From Chitinophagaceae bacterium (GTDB lineage: Bacteria; Bacteroidota; Bacteroidia; Chitinophagales; Chitinophagaceae), in NCBI GenBank assembly GCA_016713965.1, contig JADJOC010000009.1:1054001-1118000 (forward strand): 64,000 nucleotides of DNA. The letters run 5' to 3'. Of this stretch, positions 1 to 9,209 are shown in pieces (position 1 is the first letter of the stretch; each line of letters opens with the position of its first letter). Position numbers and translations under genes: made by a program. The notes beneath the pieces were generated by a model. It did not search any database, was not told the DNA's origin, and saw only the letters and a list, made by a program, of their open reading frames with translations.

Positions 1-669
1 TGTTTGATGTTGTAAAAATGGCCGGCTTGTTCTCTTACTTTGTCTAAGGCGTGCAATAGAAAACCGCCACTGCCGCAACTTGTATCTAACACTCTTGATT
101 TGTGGGTAATGGGAAGACAATCCACGATAAATTTTACAATTGGTCTTGGTGTAAAATAGTGTCCGAAGTCGCCCCTGAAGAAACTGCCCATAAAAGTTTC
201 AAAGGCTTTGCCTTTGCTGTCAAGGTCAGTTTTATTAAGGTTTATACTTTGAAAATACTTTACAATGGTCAGCGTTTCGTTTGCAGTAAGTTTAATCCCG
301 TCTGTAAAAACTTCTGGTGCTTCTTTTTCGCCAACAGCATATATTTTTTTAACACGGTCTAATAAATCTTCAGGCTTCTCATCTCTAAAAATTTGAAAGT
401 CGTAAGGTTGCCCAACTTTTCTTGGATGCTTTTCATCCCAAATTTTGCAGAATATTAATTTGTCTAATTCGTCAAATGCTTCGCTTGGGTTTCTTTGTCC
501 ACCACCCCAAAGTGCCTGGTGTGCCTGAATGAAAATTTTAGTCAATTCATTTTCACTTACTACTTCCAGGTCAAAGAATTTCTGTAGCCCCTCCCCGGCC
601 TTCCCCGAAAGGGAGGGAGATGGCTCGGAAACTAAACTGATTACTTCTTCGTCCTCTTCCGATTGTAAA
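1..669 (-). CDS. Type I-like RM methylase subunit (HsdM), catalytic part, partial
   Basis: N6-adenine DNA methyltransferase of a type I-like restriction-modification system, using S-adenosylmethionine. Reading leftward, the frame gives the helical HsdM N-terminal region (KFFDLEVVSENEL, ALWGGGQRNPSEAFDELDKL), then FFRGDFGHYFTPRPIVKFIV and the SAM-binding motif DTSCGSGGFLL near positions 50-90. The catalytic (N/D)PPF motif lies beyond the left edge, so the gene is partial. It is the same gene as the piece at 641-1168; one missing T in a T run (A5 on the plus strand, 667-671) breaks the frame. A palindromic repeat sits in frame in the linker (587-625). Confidence 0.8.
587..625. repeat. GC-rich palindromic repeat inside hsdM
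   Basis: Inverted arms CCCTCCC and GGGAGGG flank an inner GGCCTTCCCC segment, in an otherwise AT-rich gene. On the coding strand it translates to SPSLSGKAGEGL in frame, in the linker between the nuclease-like and methylase parts, where relatives are variable. I read it as an inserted mobile palindrome that leaves the frame open. Confidence 0.6.
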
Positions 670-1168
670 AACCACCTTTTACATATTTATAAGGTGCAAG
701 TTTATTTACGCCATATTGCGGAATGTCGGGAATAGGGATTCTGCTTCTCGGTTTCTCTTTCGGTACTTCGTAATATTCGTTAATTATTTTTGAAGTTGTC
801 CAAACGTATTTACCGCCTTCTGCCACACAATAACTGTAAGCCTGGTCAACTGCTATTTTAAATTGCTGGTCAGTTATTTCTTCTTTCTTACACTCCACTA
901 AAATATATGTTTCCTCACATTCATCGTCTGAATAGACAATTATGTCAGCTTCCCTGGTTTCAGAGCCCATTTGAACGGAAACAAATTGGCGGATACGGTT
1001 TACCGGATAACCATAATTTAAAACAAGGGATAAAAAAGTTTCAGTTTGAACTTTCTCTTCGGGGTTATTATAACTCCTTTTTTTATTTTGATGAATGTAA
1101 GTGATAAAGTTTCCCTCTTCATCAAACTTAATTAGTCCTTTTTCTATGCCCGTATCTATTAAAATCAT
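641..1168 (-). CDS. HsdR_N-type nuclease-like domain, N-terminus of the RM methylase (frameshifted)
   Basis: The first 175 residues form the N-terminal domain found on many Bacteroidota 'restriction endonuclease subunit M' proteins. The HSDR_N_2 core is visible: EADIIVYSDD followed by YILVECKKEE, i.e. the D...(E/Q)xK pattern of PD-(D/E)XK nucleases. From family knowledge this domain precedes the HsdM region in one polypeptide. Here the reading frame ends in NRKRTKK, but adding one T restores a continuous frame (FLQSEEDEEVISLV) into the methylase. Whether the domain still cuts DNA is unknown. Confidence 0.75.
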   Translation of the reverse strand: MILIDTGIEKGLIKFDEEGNFITYIHQNKKRSYNNPEEKVQTETFLSLVLNYGYPVNRIRQFVSVQMGSETREADIIVYSDDECEETYILVECKKEEITDQQFKIAVDQAYSYCVAEGGKYVWTTSKIINEYYEVPKEKPRSRIPIPDIPQYGVNKLAPYKYVKGGFYNRKRTKK

Positions 1169-1273
1169 TCTGTTATGGTCTTGTAATTTATAAGGTCGCT
1201 AAGTTAAAGTTTTATAATGTGAAATATTGCTTTGCCAAGCCGTGGCGTGGGTTAATGGTAGAATAACTAATCT

Positions 1274-1693
1274 CTAAAACCAACCTCTTTTTCTAAAAAT
1301 GCTAATCATAATAAAAGGAATTATTAGCATTAAACCCACTGAAATAAAGAACCCCCACTTATTATGCAACAAAGGAATTATTTCAAAATTCATTCCGAAA
1401 ATGCCCCCTATCACAGTAGCAGGAGCCAGTAAACAGGTTACTACTGCCATTACTTTCATTACTTCATTCATTTTCAAATTTACATTACTGATATAAAGGT
1501 CATGAAGGTTCATCATCATATCGCGGTAGTTCTCCGCAAGGTCATTGGCCTGTACAATATGATCATAAATATCTTTAAAATATTTTTCTGTTTTTTCATT
1601 AATCAATTCATTTTCACTTCTTAATATTCCATTTATAATTTCCCTTACAGGTGCTACGCTCCTTTTTAAAATAATCATTTCTTTGCGCAGCAT
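1274..1693 (-). CDS. corA: CorA Mg2+/Co2+ transporter, membrane part (frameshifted)
   Basis: C-terminal 139 residues of CorA: the end of the long stalk helix, then two membrane segments. The selectivity signature GMN is present in VIGGIFGMNFEII at the end of the first segment, and the second segment ends in a basic FRKRGWF tail facing the cytoplasm, as in the family. It continues the protein encoded at 1696-2364. Adding one T near 1704-1707 joins both parts through HLAKLNMLRKEM, so this is one gene of about 363 codons rather than two. Confidence 0.85.
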   Translation of the reverse strand: MLRKEMIILKRSVAPVREIINGILRSENELINEKTEKYFKDIYDHIVQANDLAENYRDMMMNLHDLYISNVNLKMNEVMKVMAVVTCLLAPATVIGGIFGMNFEIIPLLHNKWGFFISVGLMLIIPFIMISIFRKRGWF

Positions 1694-1695
1694 AT

Positions 1696-2364
1696 TCAGC
1701 TTTGCCAGTGTTTTTTATTAGAATTCCGTACAATATCTTCTTCAAGCTCTTCTATTTTATCACCAAGCTTTTCCATTACCACATAATAATTATCTACTAT
1801 CAAATCCAGCAAAGAATAAAATAAAAAATCTGCTCCATTCTGGCGCACTTTTGTAGCGCTTACTTTAAGCTTTTCTCTTAATGGATTAAATACATCCCTT
1901 TTTGCATCTTCCTGAAAGCTGTTTACAAAATTTTTGCCTAGTACAATGCTTATCTGCTCAATCTCTACCGTTGAGTTTTTTTCATTGAAATAAAGCATAT
2001 TTAATAAGCAAAAAAGCAATCCTTCAATCTCATCCATTTTTGGCCGCTGGCCAATGCTCAATATATCTTCCATAATTAAATAATGTATACCATAATGGTT
2101 GCAAATTGCTTCTACATCATTTTTACGTAATCCGTCTACATTAATCCAGGTAGTTTTTGGAGATTCAATATAAGGATAACAAGCAGGTACTGTTGATAAT
2201 TCTTTTTCCTCAATAGCATCAACATCATAATCATATACAAAAATTTTTACAAGTTCAGGCTCAGTCCTTGTGGGAGTAATGGTTGGATTTACTTTTAATA
2301 CCTTTTTAGTTCTTAATAATTCCAGAGGATTGAATATGTAAGAAAGATAATTACGGGTTGACAA
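1696..2364 (-). CDS. corA: CorA Mg2+/Co2+ transporter, cytoplasmic domain (frameshifted)
   Basis: N-terminal funnel domain of CorA, a pentameric inner-membrane divalent-cation channel. Typical features are TTWINVDGL, EDILSIGQRPKMDEIEG and VEIEQISIVLGKNFVNSFQE. The coding part stops early, just before the membrane segments, because of a one-base slip shared with the next piece (1274-1693). The start at 2364 (MSTRNYLSY) gives the usual family length. It stands alone and is divergent from the PadR operon. Confidence 0.85.
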   Translation of the reverse strand: MSTRNYLSYIFNPLELLRTKKVLKVNPTITPTRTEPELVKIFVYDYDVDAIEEKELSTVPACYPYIESPKTTWINVDGLRKNDVEAICNHYGIHYLIMEDILSIGQRPKMDEIEGLLFCLLNMLYFNEKNSTVEIEQISIVLGKNFVNSFQEDAKRDVFNPLREKLKVSATKVRQNGADFLFYSLLDLIVDNYYVVMEKLGDKIEELEEDIVRNSNKKHWQS

Positions 2365-2755
2365 TGAAATGTTTTTAAAATAATTAATGTTATGTACTAA
2401 GCTACTGATTTATAACAGGCATATCCCATAGGCAATAGTATGGTTTGGCAAATAGCCGTTTAATTAACCCCATAAAGATATTTAAACAAGAATTATTAAA
2501 TAATAAAATTATAACCATTTATCCTGTTTATTAACCTTTTATGAAATTGTAAAAATATTTTTTTCATATAAACAATTGATATACAATGCATTATGTAATA
2601 ATCTTACCTACTACCTTAAAATATTTAGTATTATGTTTTGCATAGTACTAAATATTTACATACCTTTGTTTTATAAACGACGAGAAATAAAATAACAAAC
2701 AAATTATTATCGGTTTAATTAAAAGTATAGCCATGATTTTTAAAAATAATAAGCC
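2365..2755. other. 391-nt divergent intergenic region, corA / PadR operon
   Basis: AT-rich region between the divergent corA and padR genes. It holds the promoter at 2638-2668 for the right-hand operon. I see no further gene, no strong hairpin and no clear operator. Confidence 0.5.
2638..2668 (+). promoter_or_regulatory. Bacteroidota-type promoter of the PadR-PspC operon
   Basis: TTG at 2638-2640 and TACCTTTG at 2661-2668, 20 nt apart, match the Bacteroidota sigma-A consensus TTG...TAnnTTTG. The start codon of padR lies about 88 nt downstream. Confidence 0.6.
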
Positions 2756-3109
2756 ATGAATATTGAAAATACAGCCAGCCAGATGCGTAAAGGTGTGTTG
2801 GAATTTTGTATCCTTTCCGTAATAAAACAGGGCGAAGCTTATCCATCTGATATCATTGATAAAATGAAAGCTGCCAACCTGAATATTTTAGAAGGTACGC
2901 TTTATCCTTTATTAACAAGGTTAAAAAATGCAGAATTTTTAACCTACAGGTGGATAGAAAGTAATAGCGGGCCGCCACGCAAATATTTTTCACTTACGGT
3001 AAAGGGTGCAGATTTTTATAAAGAACTGGAAGCCACCTGGTTTGAACTGGCCAATGCAGTAGAAGCACTTACGAGGGCTGAACAACAAAATACCAACCTC
3101 AACCCATAA
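2756..3109 (+). CDS. PadR family transcriptional regulator
   Basis: 117-residue winged-helix regulator. The PadR core is clear: KGVLEFCILSVIKQGEAYPSD, then the recognition-helix region EGTLYPLLTRLKNAEFL and the wing GPPRKYFSLTVKG. It sits about 80 nt upstream of the PspC-domain gene, behind one good promoter. In Bacteroidota this pairing is common, with the PadR protein thought to control the envelope-stress membrane protein and itself. The ligand is not known. Confidence 0.88.
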   Translation: MNIENTASQMRKGVLEFCILSVIKQGEAYPSDIIDKMKAANLNILEGTLYPLLTRLKNAEFLTYRWIESNSGPPRKYFSLTVKGADFYKELEATWFELANAVEALTRAEQQNTNLNP

Positions 3110-3192
3110 CGCAAAGCATTTTTGCATACTCAACTATTAACGAAACATAATTACAAGGATGTGTAAAACATCAAAAAACAAATTATTACGCC

Positions 3193-3996
3193 ATGAAACA
3201 AGTAATAAATATCAATTTCCAGGGCAGGGTAGTACCAATAGAAGTAACTGCTTTTGAAATGTTAAAAAACTATATCGAAAGCTTAAACAGGCACTTTTCT
3301 TTTGAAGAGGGAAAAGATGAAATTATTAATGATATTGAAAGCAGGATTGGAGAACTTTTTCAGGAAAGGATAACTAAAGGAGCTACCTGCATTACAGATA
3401 GTGATGTAACTGCAATTATCAATAGTATGGGCCGACCTGAAGATTTTGAAACATCAGAGCAAAATCAAAATACCGCAGCTCAGAATGCACAATCAGGTAA
3501 AGAAGAAAATCATCAGCAAAGCCATACAACATCCGGTCCTAAAAGATTATACAGGGACGAGAATAATAAAGTATTTGGCGGGGTATGTAGCGGTTTGGCT
3601 CATTACTTTAATATGGATATCACTTTAGTGCGGATCATTTTTATTATCCTGTTTTTATCATTTGGTTTTGGCCTGATACCTTATATTATTTTATGGGTAG
3701 TAGTGCCCAATAGTGCAGATAAAATTATAGGCAGTACCCGTAAAAAATTATACAGGGACAATGATGATAAAATTGTAGCGGGTGTGTGTAGTGGCATTGG
3801 TAATTATTTTGGCATCAATTCATGGATACCAAGAGTGGTGTTTGCATTGCCTTTTCTCTCTTTTGTTTTTAGATGGGACCGTGGAGATTTTCCCGATTTT
3901 TTACGGGTTGGTTTTAGTCCTGGAGCATTGGTGCTTTACATTATTTTGTGGATGGTATTGCCTGAGGCAAATACCACTGCTGAAAACTGGAAATGA
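3193..3996 (+). CDS. PspC domain envelope protein, N-terminal part (frameshifted)
   Basis: Inner-membrane protein with an N-terminal soluble region (residues 1-90, INFQGRVVPIEV...DIESRIGELF), a Q/N-rich linker, then two PspC domains at about 117-174 and 184-258. Each starts with K(R/K)LYRD and contains GVCSG and an ILW membrane end. PspC domains act in phage-shock and envelope-stress signalling. The frame stops at TAENWK, but one extra A in the run near 3980 gives TAEKLEMKGEKVD, the usual continuation in this family, so 3193-5360 is best seen as a single gene. Confidence 0.82.
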   Translation: MKQVININFQGRVVPIEVTAFEMLKNYIESLNRHFSFEEGKDEIINDIESRIGELFQERITKGATCITDSDVTAIINSMGRPEDFETSEQNQNTAAQNAQSGKEENHQQSHTTSGPKRLYRDENNKVFGGVCSGLAHYFNMDITLVRIIFIILFLSFGFGLIPYIILWVVVPNSADKIIGSTRKKLYRDNDDKIVAGVCSGIGNYFGINSWIPRVVFALPFLSFVFRWDRGDFPDFLRVGFSPGALVLYIILWMVLPEANTTAENWK

Positions 3997-5360
3997 AAGG
4001 AGAAAAAGTAGATATAGATTCCATTAAAAACTCAGTGATGGAAGAGATGAAAGGAATAAGGCAGAGAACTGAAAAATTTGGTAAAGAAGCAGCTGCTTAT
4101 GCACAGGAAAAAGGTAAAGCTATGGGAAATGAATTAGGATCAGTAGCCAACAGAACAGGAAGATCATTAGGTGATATCATAGCCCTGTTATTTAAAATTT
4201 TCGCTTATTTTATTGTTGGATGTATGGCATTTACTGTATTTATGAGTTTGATAGGTTTAGGAATAGTATCTATTGGCTTTATGCCATTAAAAGATTTTAT
4301 TATTAGAAACAATACACAAGATTTGTTAGTATGGGGTACTTTGATATTTTTTATAGCAGTTCCTATTATTGGCGTACTAACCTGGTTAATACGCCGGCTT
4401 ACTAAAGTAAAAAGCAATAGTAAGCTAATCAGGGCTTCCTTTATTTGTATGTGGATTGTGGGCTGGGCATGTATAAGTATGTTAGGTGCTTCTGTAGGTA
4501 AAGATTTCAGGCATGCCAATGAAAACCTTACCGAGCAGGAAATTATTTTATCAAATCCGGCAATAAACAAACTACTTATTACATCGCAATCGCCAATGAA
4601 TAAATATGTACGGGGCCGTTGGTTCAAGCTGGAGCCATTTAGCGGAATAGATGAGGATACAGCATATATTAAAAACTATAAAATAGAAATAGTAAAATCG
4701 TTAAACGACAGCTTTAGGGTAACTATAATAAAAATGGCTGACGGACGTACAAGAGCTATTGCCCAGGAAACTGCCGATCGCATTGAATTTGATGGAACAC
4801 AAAAAGACACTGTTTTACAATTAGATAGAGGTATCGCTATCAATAAAACAGATAAATTCAGAAACCAGCGGATTTTAATTCGTATATACGTTCCCGTAGG
4901 CAAGCAAATTAGAATAGACGGCAGCATGGAAGGATACAACCGCATTCATACCTTATTTAGTGATGGAAATATTGATATAGATTTTAATGATGAAGAGCAA
5001 GGATGGGATACGGATGTAGATTACGTGATGAAAGCTGATGGCTTGTTTACCCTGGATGGAAAGCCAGCTAAAGAATCAAATAAAAATTGTAAACGCCAAG
5101 GGATACGAATAGATAATAATGGTATGGAAATAAATGATGGTACAGAAAGAGTTAAAATTGATAAAAATGGAATAAATATAACAAGCGGCGAGCCCGATAA
5201 CGAGGATAAAAAGGAAAGGATAATTGATTCAATAGAAACCAAGCAACAGCGTGAAAAAGATTCCCTGGAAGAAAAACACGAACGGGAAAAAGAAAAAATA
5301 TTAAACAGCGTACCAAATGCCATTTTAATTCCTGTTAGTTTCCCTGGATTAATTCAATAA
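3993..5360 (+). CDS. PspC protein C-terminal part: membrane and Toastrack-like region
   Basis: Continuation of the PspC protein. It has an amphipathic start rich in K, E and Q (residues 1-60), three or four membrane segments (about 65-90, 105-130, 145-165), then a beta-rich extracytoplasmic part with repeated short strands, like the LiaF/Toastrack fold. The last 60 residues form a charged coiled coil (EKDSLEEKHEREKEK). The ATGA overlap with the upstream frame mimics translational coupling, but comparison with the family suggests a single polypeptide broken by one missing A. Confidence 0.7.
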   Translation: MKGEKVDIDSIKNSVMEEMKGIRQRTEKFGKEAAAYAQEKGKAMGNELGSVANRTGRSLGDIIALLFKIFAYFIVGCMAFTVFMSLIGLGIVSIGFMPLKDFIIRNNTQDLLVWGTLIFFIAVPIIGVLTWLIRRLTKVKSNSKLIRASFICMWIVGWACISMLGASVGKDFRHANENLTEQEIILSNPAINKLLITSQSPMNKYVRGRWFKLEPFSGIDEDTAYIKNYKIEIVKSLNDSFRVTIIKMADGRTRAIAQETADRIEFDGTQKDTVLQLDRGIAINKTDKFRNQRILIRIYVPVGKQIRIDGSMEGYNRIHTLFSDGNIDIDFNDEEQGWDTDVDYVMKADGLFTLDGKPAKESNKNCKRQGIRIDNNGMEINDGTERVKIDKNGINITSGEPDNEDKKERIIDSIETKQQREKDSLEEKHEREKEKILNSVPNAILIPVSFPGLIQ

Positions 5361-5406
5361 TTATAAAAATGTTTCAATAGTTGAGTTGAAGTTTGAAACC
5401 TAGAAA

Positions 5407-5436
5407 AGTCCTGTCATTATTGGCGGGACTATTTTT
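5407..5436 (+). terminator. Rho-independent terminator of the PspC operon
   Basis: Stem AGTCCTG / CGGGACT (5407-5413 with 5424-5430) followed by ATTTTT, 47 nt after the PspC stop codon. Confidence 0.6.
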
Positions 5437-5484
5437 ATATTGTTATGTCAACTTGATTAACAATGTGTATTAGCTGATTGCTAA

Positions 5485-5697
5485 TTAACATTTCTTTTTA
5501 TTTTTCCATGAATTTGATATGTATAAACGATTAATAATTTCGTATAAAATAAATTCATGCAATCGGCTTTTCGATTTGAAAAGACGATTAATACTCATGT
5601 GAATATAACTAGAAAGCCAACCATTAATTTCATTAATTGTAGAATTACTTTTAAGAATATCTACTTCATCCCGGAGGTTCATTTCTCGTTGCTTCAC
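5485..5697 (-). CDS. Fragment resembling the C-terminus of a lantibiotic dehydratase / thiopeptide-type protein
   Basis: 70-residue reading frame beginning at GTG, with an in-frame stop shortly upstream. Its core, WLSSYIHMSINRLFKSKSRL, followed by HEFILYEIINRLY, resembles from memory the last about 50 residues of the thiopeptide-type bacteriocin biosynthesis domain in Bacteroidota LanB-like proteins (pattern S-x-IHM-x-x-NRLF). The rest of the dehydratase is absent, so this is likely a remnant of a peptide-modification cluster. It shares strand and immediate neighbourhood with the esterase-like gene upstream. A family search could overturn this call. Confidence 0.45.
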   Translation of the reverse strand: MKQREMNLRDEVDILKSNSTINEINGWLSSYIHMSINRLFKSKSRLHEFILYEIINRLYISNSWKNKKKC

Positions 5698-5731
5698 GGC
5701 GCCTAATGGCTATAATAAAGAATTATTTGTT

Positions 5732-7030
5732 TTAATTTTTGCTTTTTACACAGGGTAAAATTTCATCTATATAAATTATACCATCAAATGCCCTTTCCCA
5801 ATTTGATTTATAGCTCTGCCAATTAGAGCCATTCATCCAAAAAGGTTCACCAAATTGAGGGTGTAAACTTGTAAATTTTTTAAAATCAATAAAACATGTA
5901 GAATTGTTATTTTCATGTAGCCAGGCTTCAATGCTCTTAGATTTGGGAGATGGGATTTTATATACCTTTTCAGTCGTTGCCCTTCCATAAGAACCAGAAT
6001 ACCCTGTAAAACCAATAATGTAAGTCTTCTCAGAAAATTCTTTAAATCCCGTAAAAATATTTCCCATTGAATAGGATGTTTTATTTTTTGCATTAAAATC
6101 AGGAAATCTATTTTTAATAATGTGTGAATTAGCTGCCCAAACTATTATCTTTTTTTCAGGGTATTTATATTTCGCAAGCCATAATAAATTCTCTGCCATT
6201 TGTTTATCCCTAATACTATCCGACATTAATTGGTTACCCTCATAAATATATTTAAGTTCAGTGCTAAAAGATATTAAATTCTTTATTACTTTATAATAGC
6301 ACATGTTATAATTTTTTATACTATCAAGTTGGAATAATATTGTAGAAAGGGTGTCATTAAAAAAATTAAGAAATTTAATTTTTGAATTTTTATTCTCCTT
6401 ATTAAACCTAAATATTTTTAGCAGGCTATCAACATCTGTGGAGAAGTTATTTTTGTAATAATTTGAATTTATAAATGATATATCTGATGTATCTAAGTAT
6501 CCTATTATATCAGTTTTTAGATTTTTAAAAACATTTTTAAAAACTAACTGGTTATCAAAACCGGTCAGAATTAGGGGATTTTTATTATTTAATTCAGTTT
6601 TAACGTATTTAAAAACTTTATCACATTGTTGACAATTTGTCCAAACTGGATAAATTGAAGTTAAAATAGCAGAATCTAATGAAATTTGGCCAGCTGTCAC
6701 TAAACTCCAGGCTTTATTAAGACTGTAAAAATCACTTTCAAAAGCTAATACATCAAAGCCTTTTTTTTCGTGTAAATACTTAATCAGCTTTGCTTTTACT
6801 AAAAATGTAGAGCCGTCTCCATGATCTTGTTCTCCCAACATAACTATCTTTGAGTCACCTATTGCATTTCCTAAATTATCGAATGAATTAAAATCAGCAT
6901 CATCGGATAAATCTAGTGGAGTAATATTATTTATTACATAATCTTTAAAATCTTTTTGAGAATAAGCTAAGTTATTGGAACAGACGATTATTAAAAATAA
7001 TGCTATTTTTCTTATTGATATATAATGCAT
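5732..7030 (-). CDS. Erythromycin esterase family protein, exported
   Basis: 432 residues with an N-terminal signal peptide (about 1-24, ending LAYSQ). The EreA-like fold is indicated by MLGEQDHGDG at residues 64-73, FESDFYSLN near 97-105, and WAANSHIIKN near residue 300, which carry the conserved Glu and His residues of the family. Family members include macrolide esterases, but most, like Bacteroidota relatives, have unknown substrates, and resistance should not be assumed. The N-terminal export signal suggests action in the periplasm. Confidence 0.75.
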   Translation of the reverse strand: MHYISIRKIALFLIIVCSNNLAYSQKDFKDYVINNITPLDLSDDADFNSFDNLGNAIGDSKIVMLGEQDHGDGSTFLVKAKLIKYLHEKKGFDVLAFESDFYSLNKAWSLVTAGQISLDSAILTSIYPVWTNCQQCDKVFKYVKTELNNKNPLILTGFDNQLVFKNVFKNLKTDIIGYLDTSDISFINSNYYKNNFSTDVDSLLKIFRFNKENKNSKIKFLNFFNDTLSTILFQLDSIKNYNMCYYKVIKNLISFSTELKYIYEGNQLMSDSIRDKQMAENLLWLAKYKYPEKKIIVWAANSHIIKNRFPDFNAKNKTSYSMGNIFTGFKEFSEKTYIIGFTGYSGSYGRATTEKVYKIPSPKSKSIEAWLHENNNSTCFIDFKKFTSLHPQFGEPFWMNGSNWQSYKSNWERAFDGIIYIDEILPCVKSKN

Positions 7031-7251
7031 TTAGTTGCTTTTTTGAAAAAGTATTAATGATTGGTTTAAATCAGAAAACTAATGTCGCTTATTCTTTTTT
7101 AATAGCAAAGGTGTTTTCCTCCCTAAATTCTGTTGTTTTTCTTCTAATGAAGATATTTGAATATTTAAACACTCTTTACAAGTTTATAAATGTGTAAAAA
7201 TGCTTACCCATACTATTAACTGTTGGCTCTAATTAAATATAAAGAACACCT

Positions 7252-7259
7252 TACCTTTG
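7252..7259 (+). promoter_or_regulatory. TAnnTTTG promoter element upstream of gcvT
   Basis: TACCTTTG, a perfect match to the Bacteroidota -7 element, 37 nt before the gcvT start. The nearest upstream TTG (7223-7225) is 26 nt away, longer than usual. Confidence 0.4.
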
Positions 7260-7296
7260 CCATCCTTACTAATATTATTAAAACAGTTTTAATTAA

Positions 7297-8382
7297 ATGA
7301 AAAATACGCCCTTTATTAACAAGCATCTTGCCCTTGGGGCAAAAATGGCCGAATTTGCAGGCTATAATATGCCTATTAGCTATACCGGAATTAATGATGA
7401 GCATGCAGCTGTAAGAAAAAATGCAGGGGTATTTGATGTAAGCCACATGGGCGAGTTTATTATAAAAGGCGACAATGCCTTGGACCTTATCCAGCGTGTA
7501 ACCACTAACGATGCTGGTAAGCTTACTGCAGGTAAAGCACAATACAGTTGCCTGCCTAATACTGAAGGTGGTATTGTAGATGACCTGCTGGTATATTGTA
7601 TCGAAGAAAATAAAACCTATATGCTTGTAGTAAATGCAAGTAATATTGAAAAAGACTGGAACTGGATTAGCAGCTTTAATACAAATAATGTGGAAATGCT
7701 GGACATTTCTGATAAAACATGTTTATTGGCTATCCAGGGGCCGAATGCTACAAAAATTTTGCAGCCATTAACCGGGATGGATATCCTGAATTTAAAATAT
7801 TACACCTTTGTAAAAGGCAAATTTGCCGGGGTGGATAATGTATTGATAAGTGCCACAGGATATACAGGTGCAGGCGGTGTAGAAATTTATTTTGAAGATA
7901 GCAATGGGGCAGCAGAAAAAATATGGGATGCTATTTTTGAAGCCGGTAAAGCTGCAGGAATAAAACCAATAGGCCTTGGCGCAAGGGATACGCTCAGGCT
8001 GGAAATGGGTTTTTGCCTGTATGGCAATGATATTAATGATACCACCTCTCCGCTCGAAGCAGGTCTTGGTTGGATTACAAAATTTACTAAGGAATTCACC
8101 AATAAACCTTTTTTTGAAAAACAAAAAGCAGAAGGAGTTACAAAAAAATTAGTAGGTTTCGAAATGGTGGAAAAAGGTATTCCCAGGCATGATTATGATA
8201 TAAAAGATTTTGAAGGTGCTGTAATTGGTAAAGTTACTTCTGGCACCCAATCCCCCTCGTTAAATAAGGCCATAGGCATGGGGTATGTATTTACCAAATT
8301 TGCCGTTTTAGATACTGAAATATACATCAGCATTCGCAATACATTGGTAAAAGCCAAAGTCGTAAAAATCCCTTTTGTGTAA
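7297..8382 (+). CDS. gcvT: Aminomethyltransferase (glycine cleavage T protein)
   Basis: Transfers the methylene group from the aminomethyl-lipoyl H protein to tetrahydrofolate, releasing ammonia, in glycine cleavage (cytoplasm). 361 residues, full length. Family signs include VFDVSHMGEF near 45, the folate-site region TGYTGAGGVEIYF near 190, GLGARDTLRLEMGFCLYGND near 225-245, and the C-terminal barrel with VTSGTQSPSLNKAIGMGYV. It starts at the ATG shortly after a TAnnTTTG promoter. comB follows 33 nt downstream, probably cotranscribed. The other gcv genes are not in this window. Confidence 0.95.
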   Translation: MKNTPFINKHLALGAKMAEFAGYNMPISYTGINDEHAAVRKNAGVFDVSHMGEFIIKGDNALDLIQRVTTNDAGKLTAGKAQYSCLPNTEGGIVDDLLVYCIEENKTYMLVVNASNIEKDWNWISSFNTNNVEMLDISDKTCLLAIQGPNATKILQPLTGMDILNLKYYTFVKGKFAGVDNVLISATGYTGAGGVEIYFEDSNGAAEKIWDAIFEAGKAAGIKPIGLGARDTLRLEMGFCLYGNDINDTTSPLEAGLGWITKFTKEFTNKPFFEKQKAEGVTKKLVGFEMVEKGIPRHDYDIKDFEGAVIGKVTSGTQSPSLNKAIGMGYVFTKFAVLDTEIYISIRNTLVKAKVVKIPFV

Positions 8383-8415
8383 ATGTTTAATTAATAATAT
8401 CAGAGATTATAATAA

Positions 8416-9180
8416 ATGACAGCAACAGAAAATAATTCACACCCCACACTGCACACCTGCCTTTCTCCTGCATTGCTGAACTTATATGATGTAAGCAGCA
8501 GTATTGTGGTAATTATTGATGTGCTAAGGGCTACCTCTACCATTGCTACAGCCCTGGCCAACGGCGCTAAAAGTATTATCCCTGTAGATTCAGTGCATGA
8601 ATGTATAAGAATTGGAAAAGAAATGGCTTGCATTACTGCAGGAGAAAGGGATGGCAAAATAGCAGAGGGGCTTGCCTATGGCAATTCACCTTTCGAATAT
8701 CCCGAAACTTTTGTAAAAGATAAAACCCTGGTGCTAACCACCACCAATGGCACCAAGCTGTTGCACATGGCATTAAAAAATAATGCAAAAGCAATTGTTA
8801 CGGCATCATTTCCTAATTTATCTGCCACATGCGATTATTTAATACAACAAAAGCAAAATGTAATTTTGGGCTGCGCTGCCTGGAAAGACCGTATAAATAT
8901 AGAAGACACCCTCTTTGCAGGCGCTGTGGTCAGTAAAATAAAGCAGCATTTTTCTATCAACTGCGACAGTACCCAAATAGCAGAAACCTTATACAATAAT
9001 GCTTCAGCAGATTTATTTGAATTTATGAAGCAAAAAAATGCTTCGCATTATCAACGCCTGGCTGGCTATGGGCTGGAGAAAGATATTAAATATTGCTTGA
9101 CAGCCGATGTAGCCAATGTATTATGTGTTTATAAAGAAGGAAGCCTAATTAGTTTTGCTAAAATTAAAGCTTTGCTTTAA
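8416..9180 (+). CDS. comB: 2-phosphosulfolactate phosphatase (ComB family)
   Basis: Mg2+-dependent phosphatase family that converts 2-phospho-3-sulfolactate to sulfolactate. 254 residues. Conserved pieces are VIIDVLRATSTIATALANGA near 28-48, AGERDGKIAEGLAYGNSPFE, VLTTTNGTKLL and CAAWKDRINIEDTLFAG. ComB was defined in archaeal coenzyme M synthesis. Bacteroidota carry it without that pathway, where it is thought to serve sulfolactate or sulfolipid-type metabolism; the substrate here is inferred from family only. Confidence 0.85.
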   Translation: MTATENNSHPTLHTCLSPALLNLYDVSSSIVVIIDVLRATSTIATALANGAKSIIPVDSVHECIRIGKEMACITAGERDGKIAEGLAYGNSPFEYPETFVKDKTLVLTTTNGTKLLHMALKNNAKAIVTASFPNLSATCDYLIQQKQNVILGCAAWKDRINIEDTLFAGAVVSKIKQHFSINCDSTQIAETLYNNASADLFEFMKQKNASHYQRLAGYGLEKDIKYCLTADVANVLCVYKEGSLISFAKIKALL

Positions 9181-9209
9181 AAAATATATCGTTAACCGGC
9201 CGTAATTGC

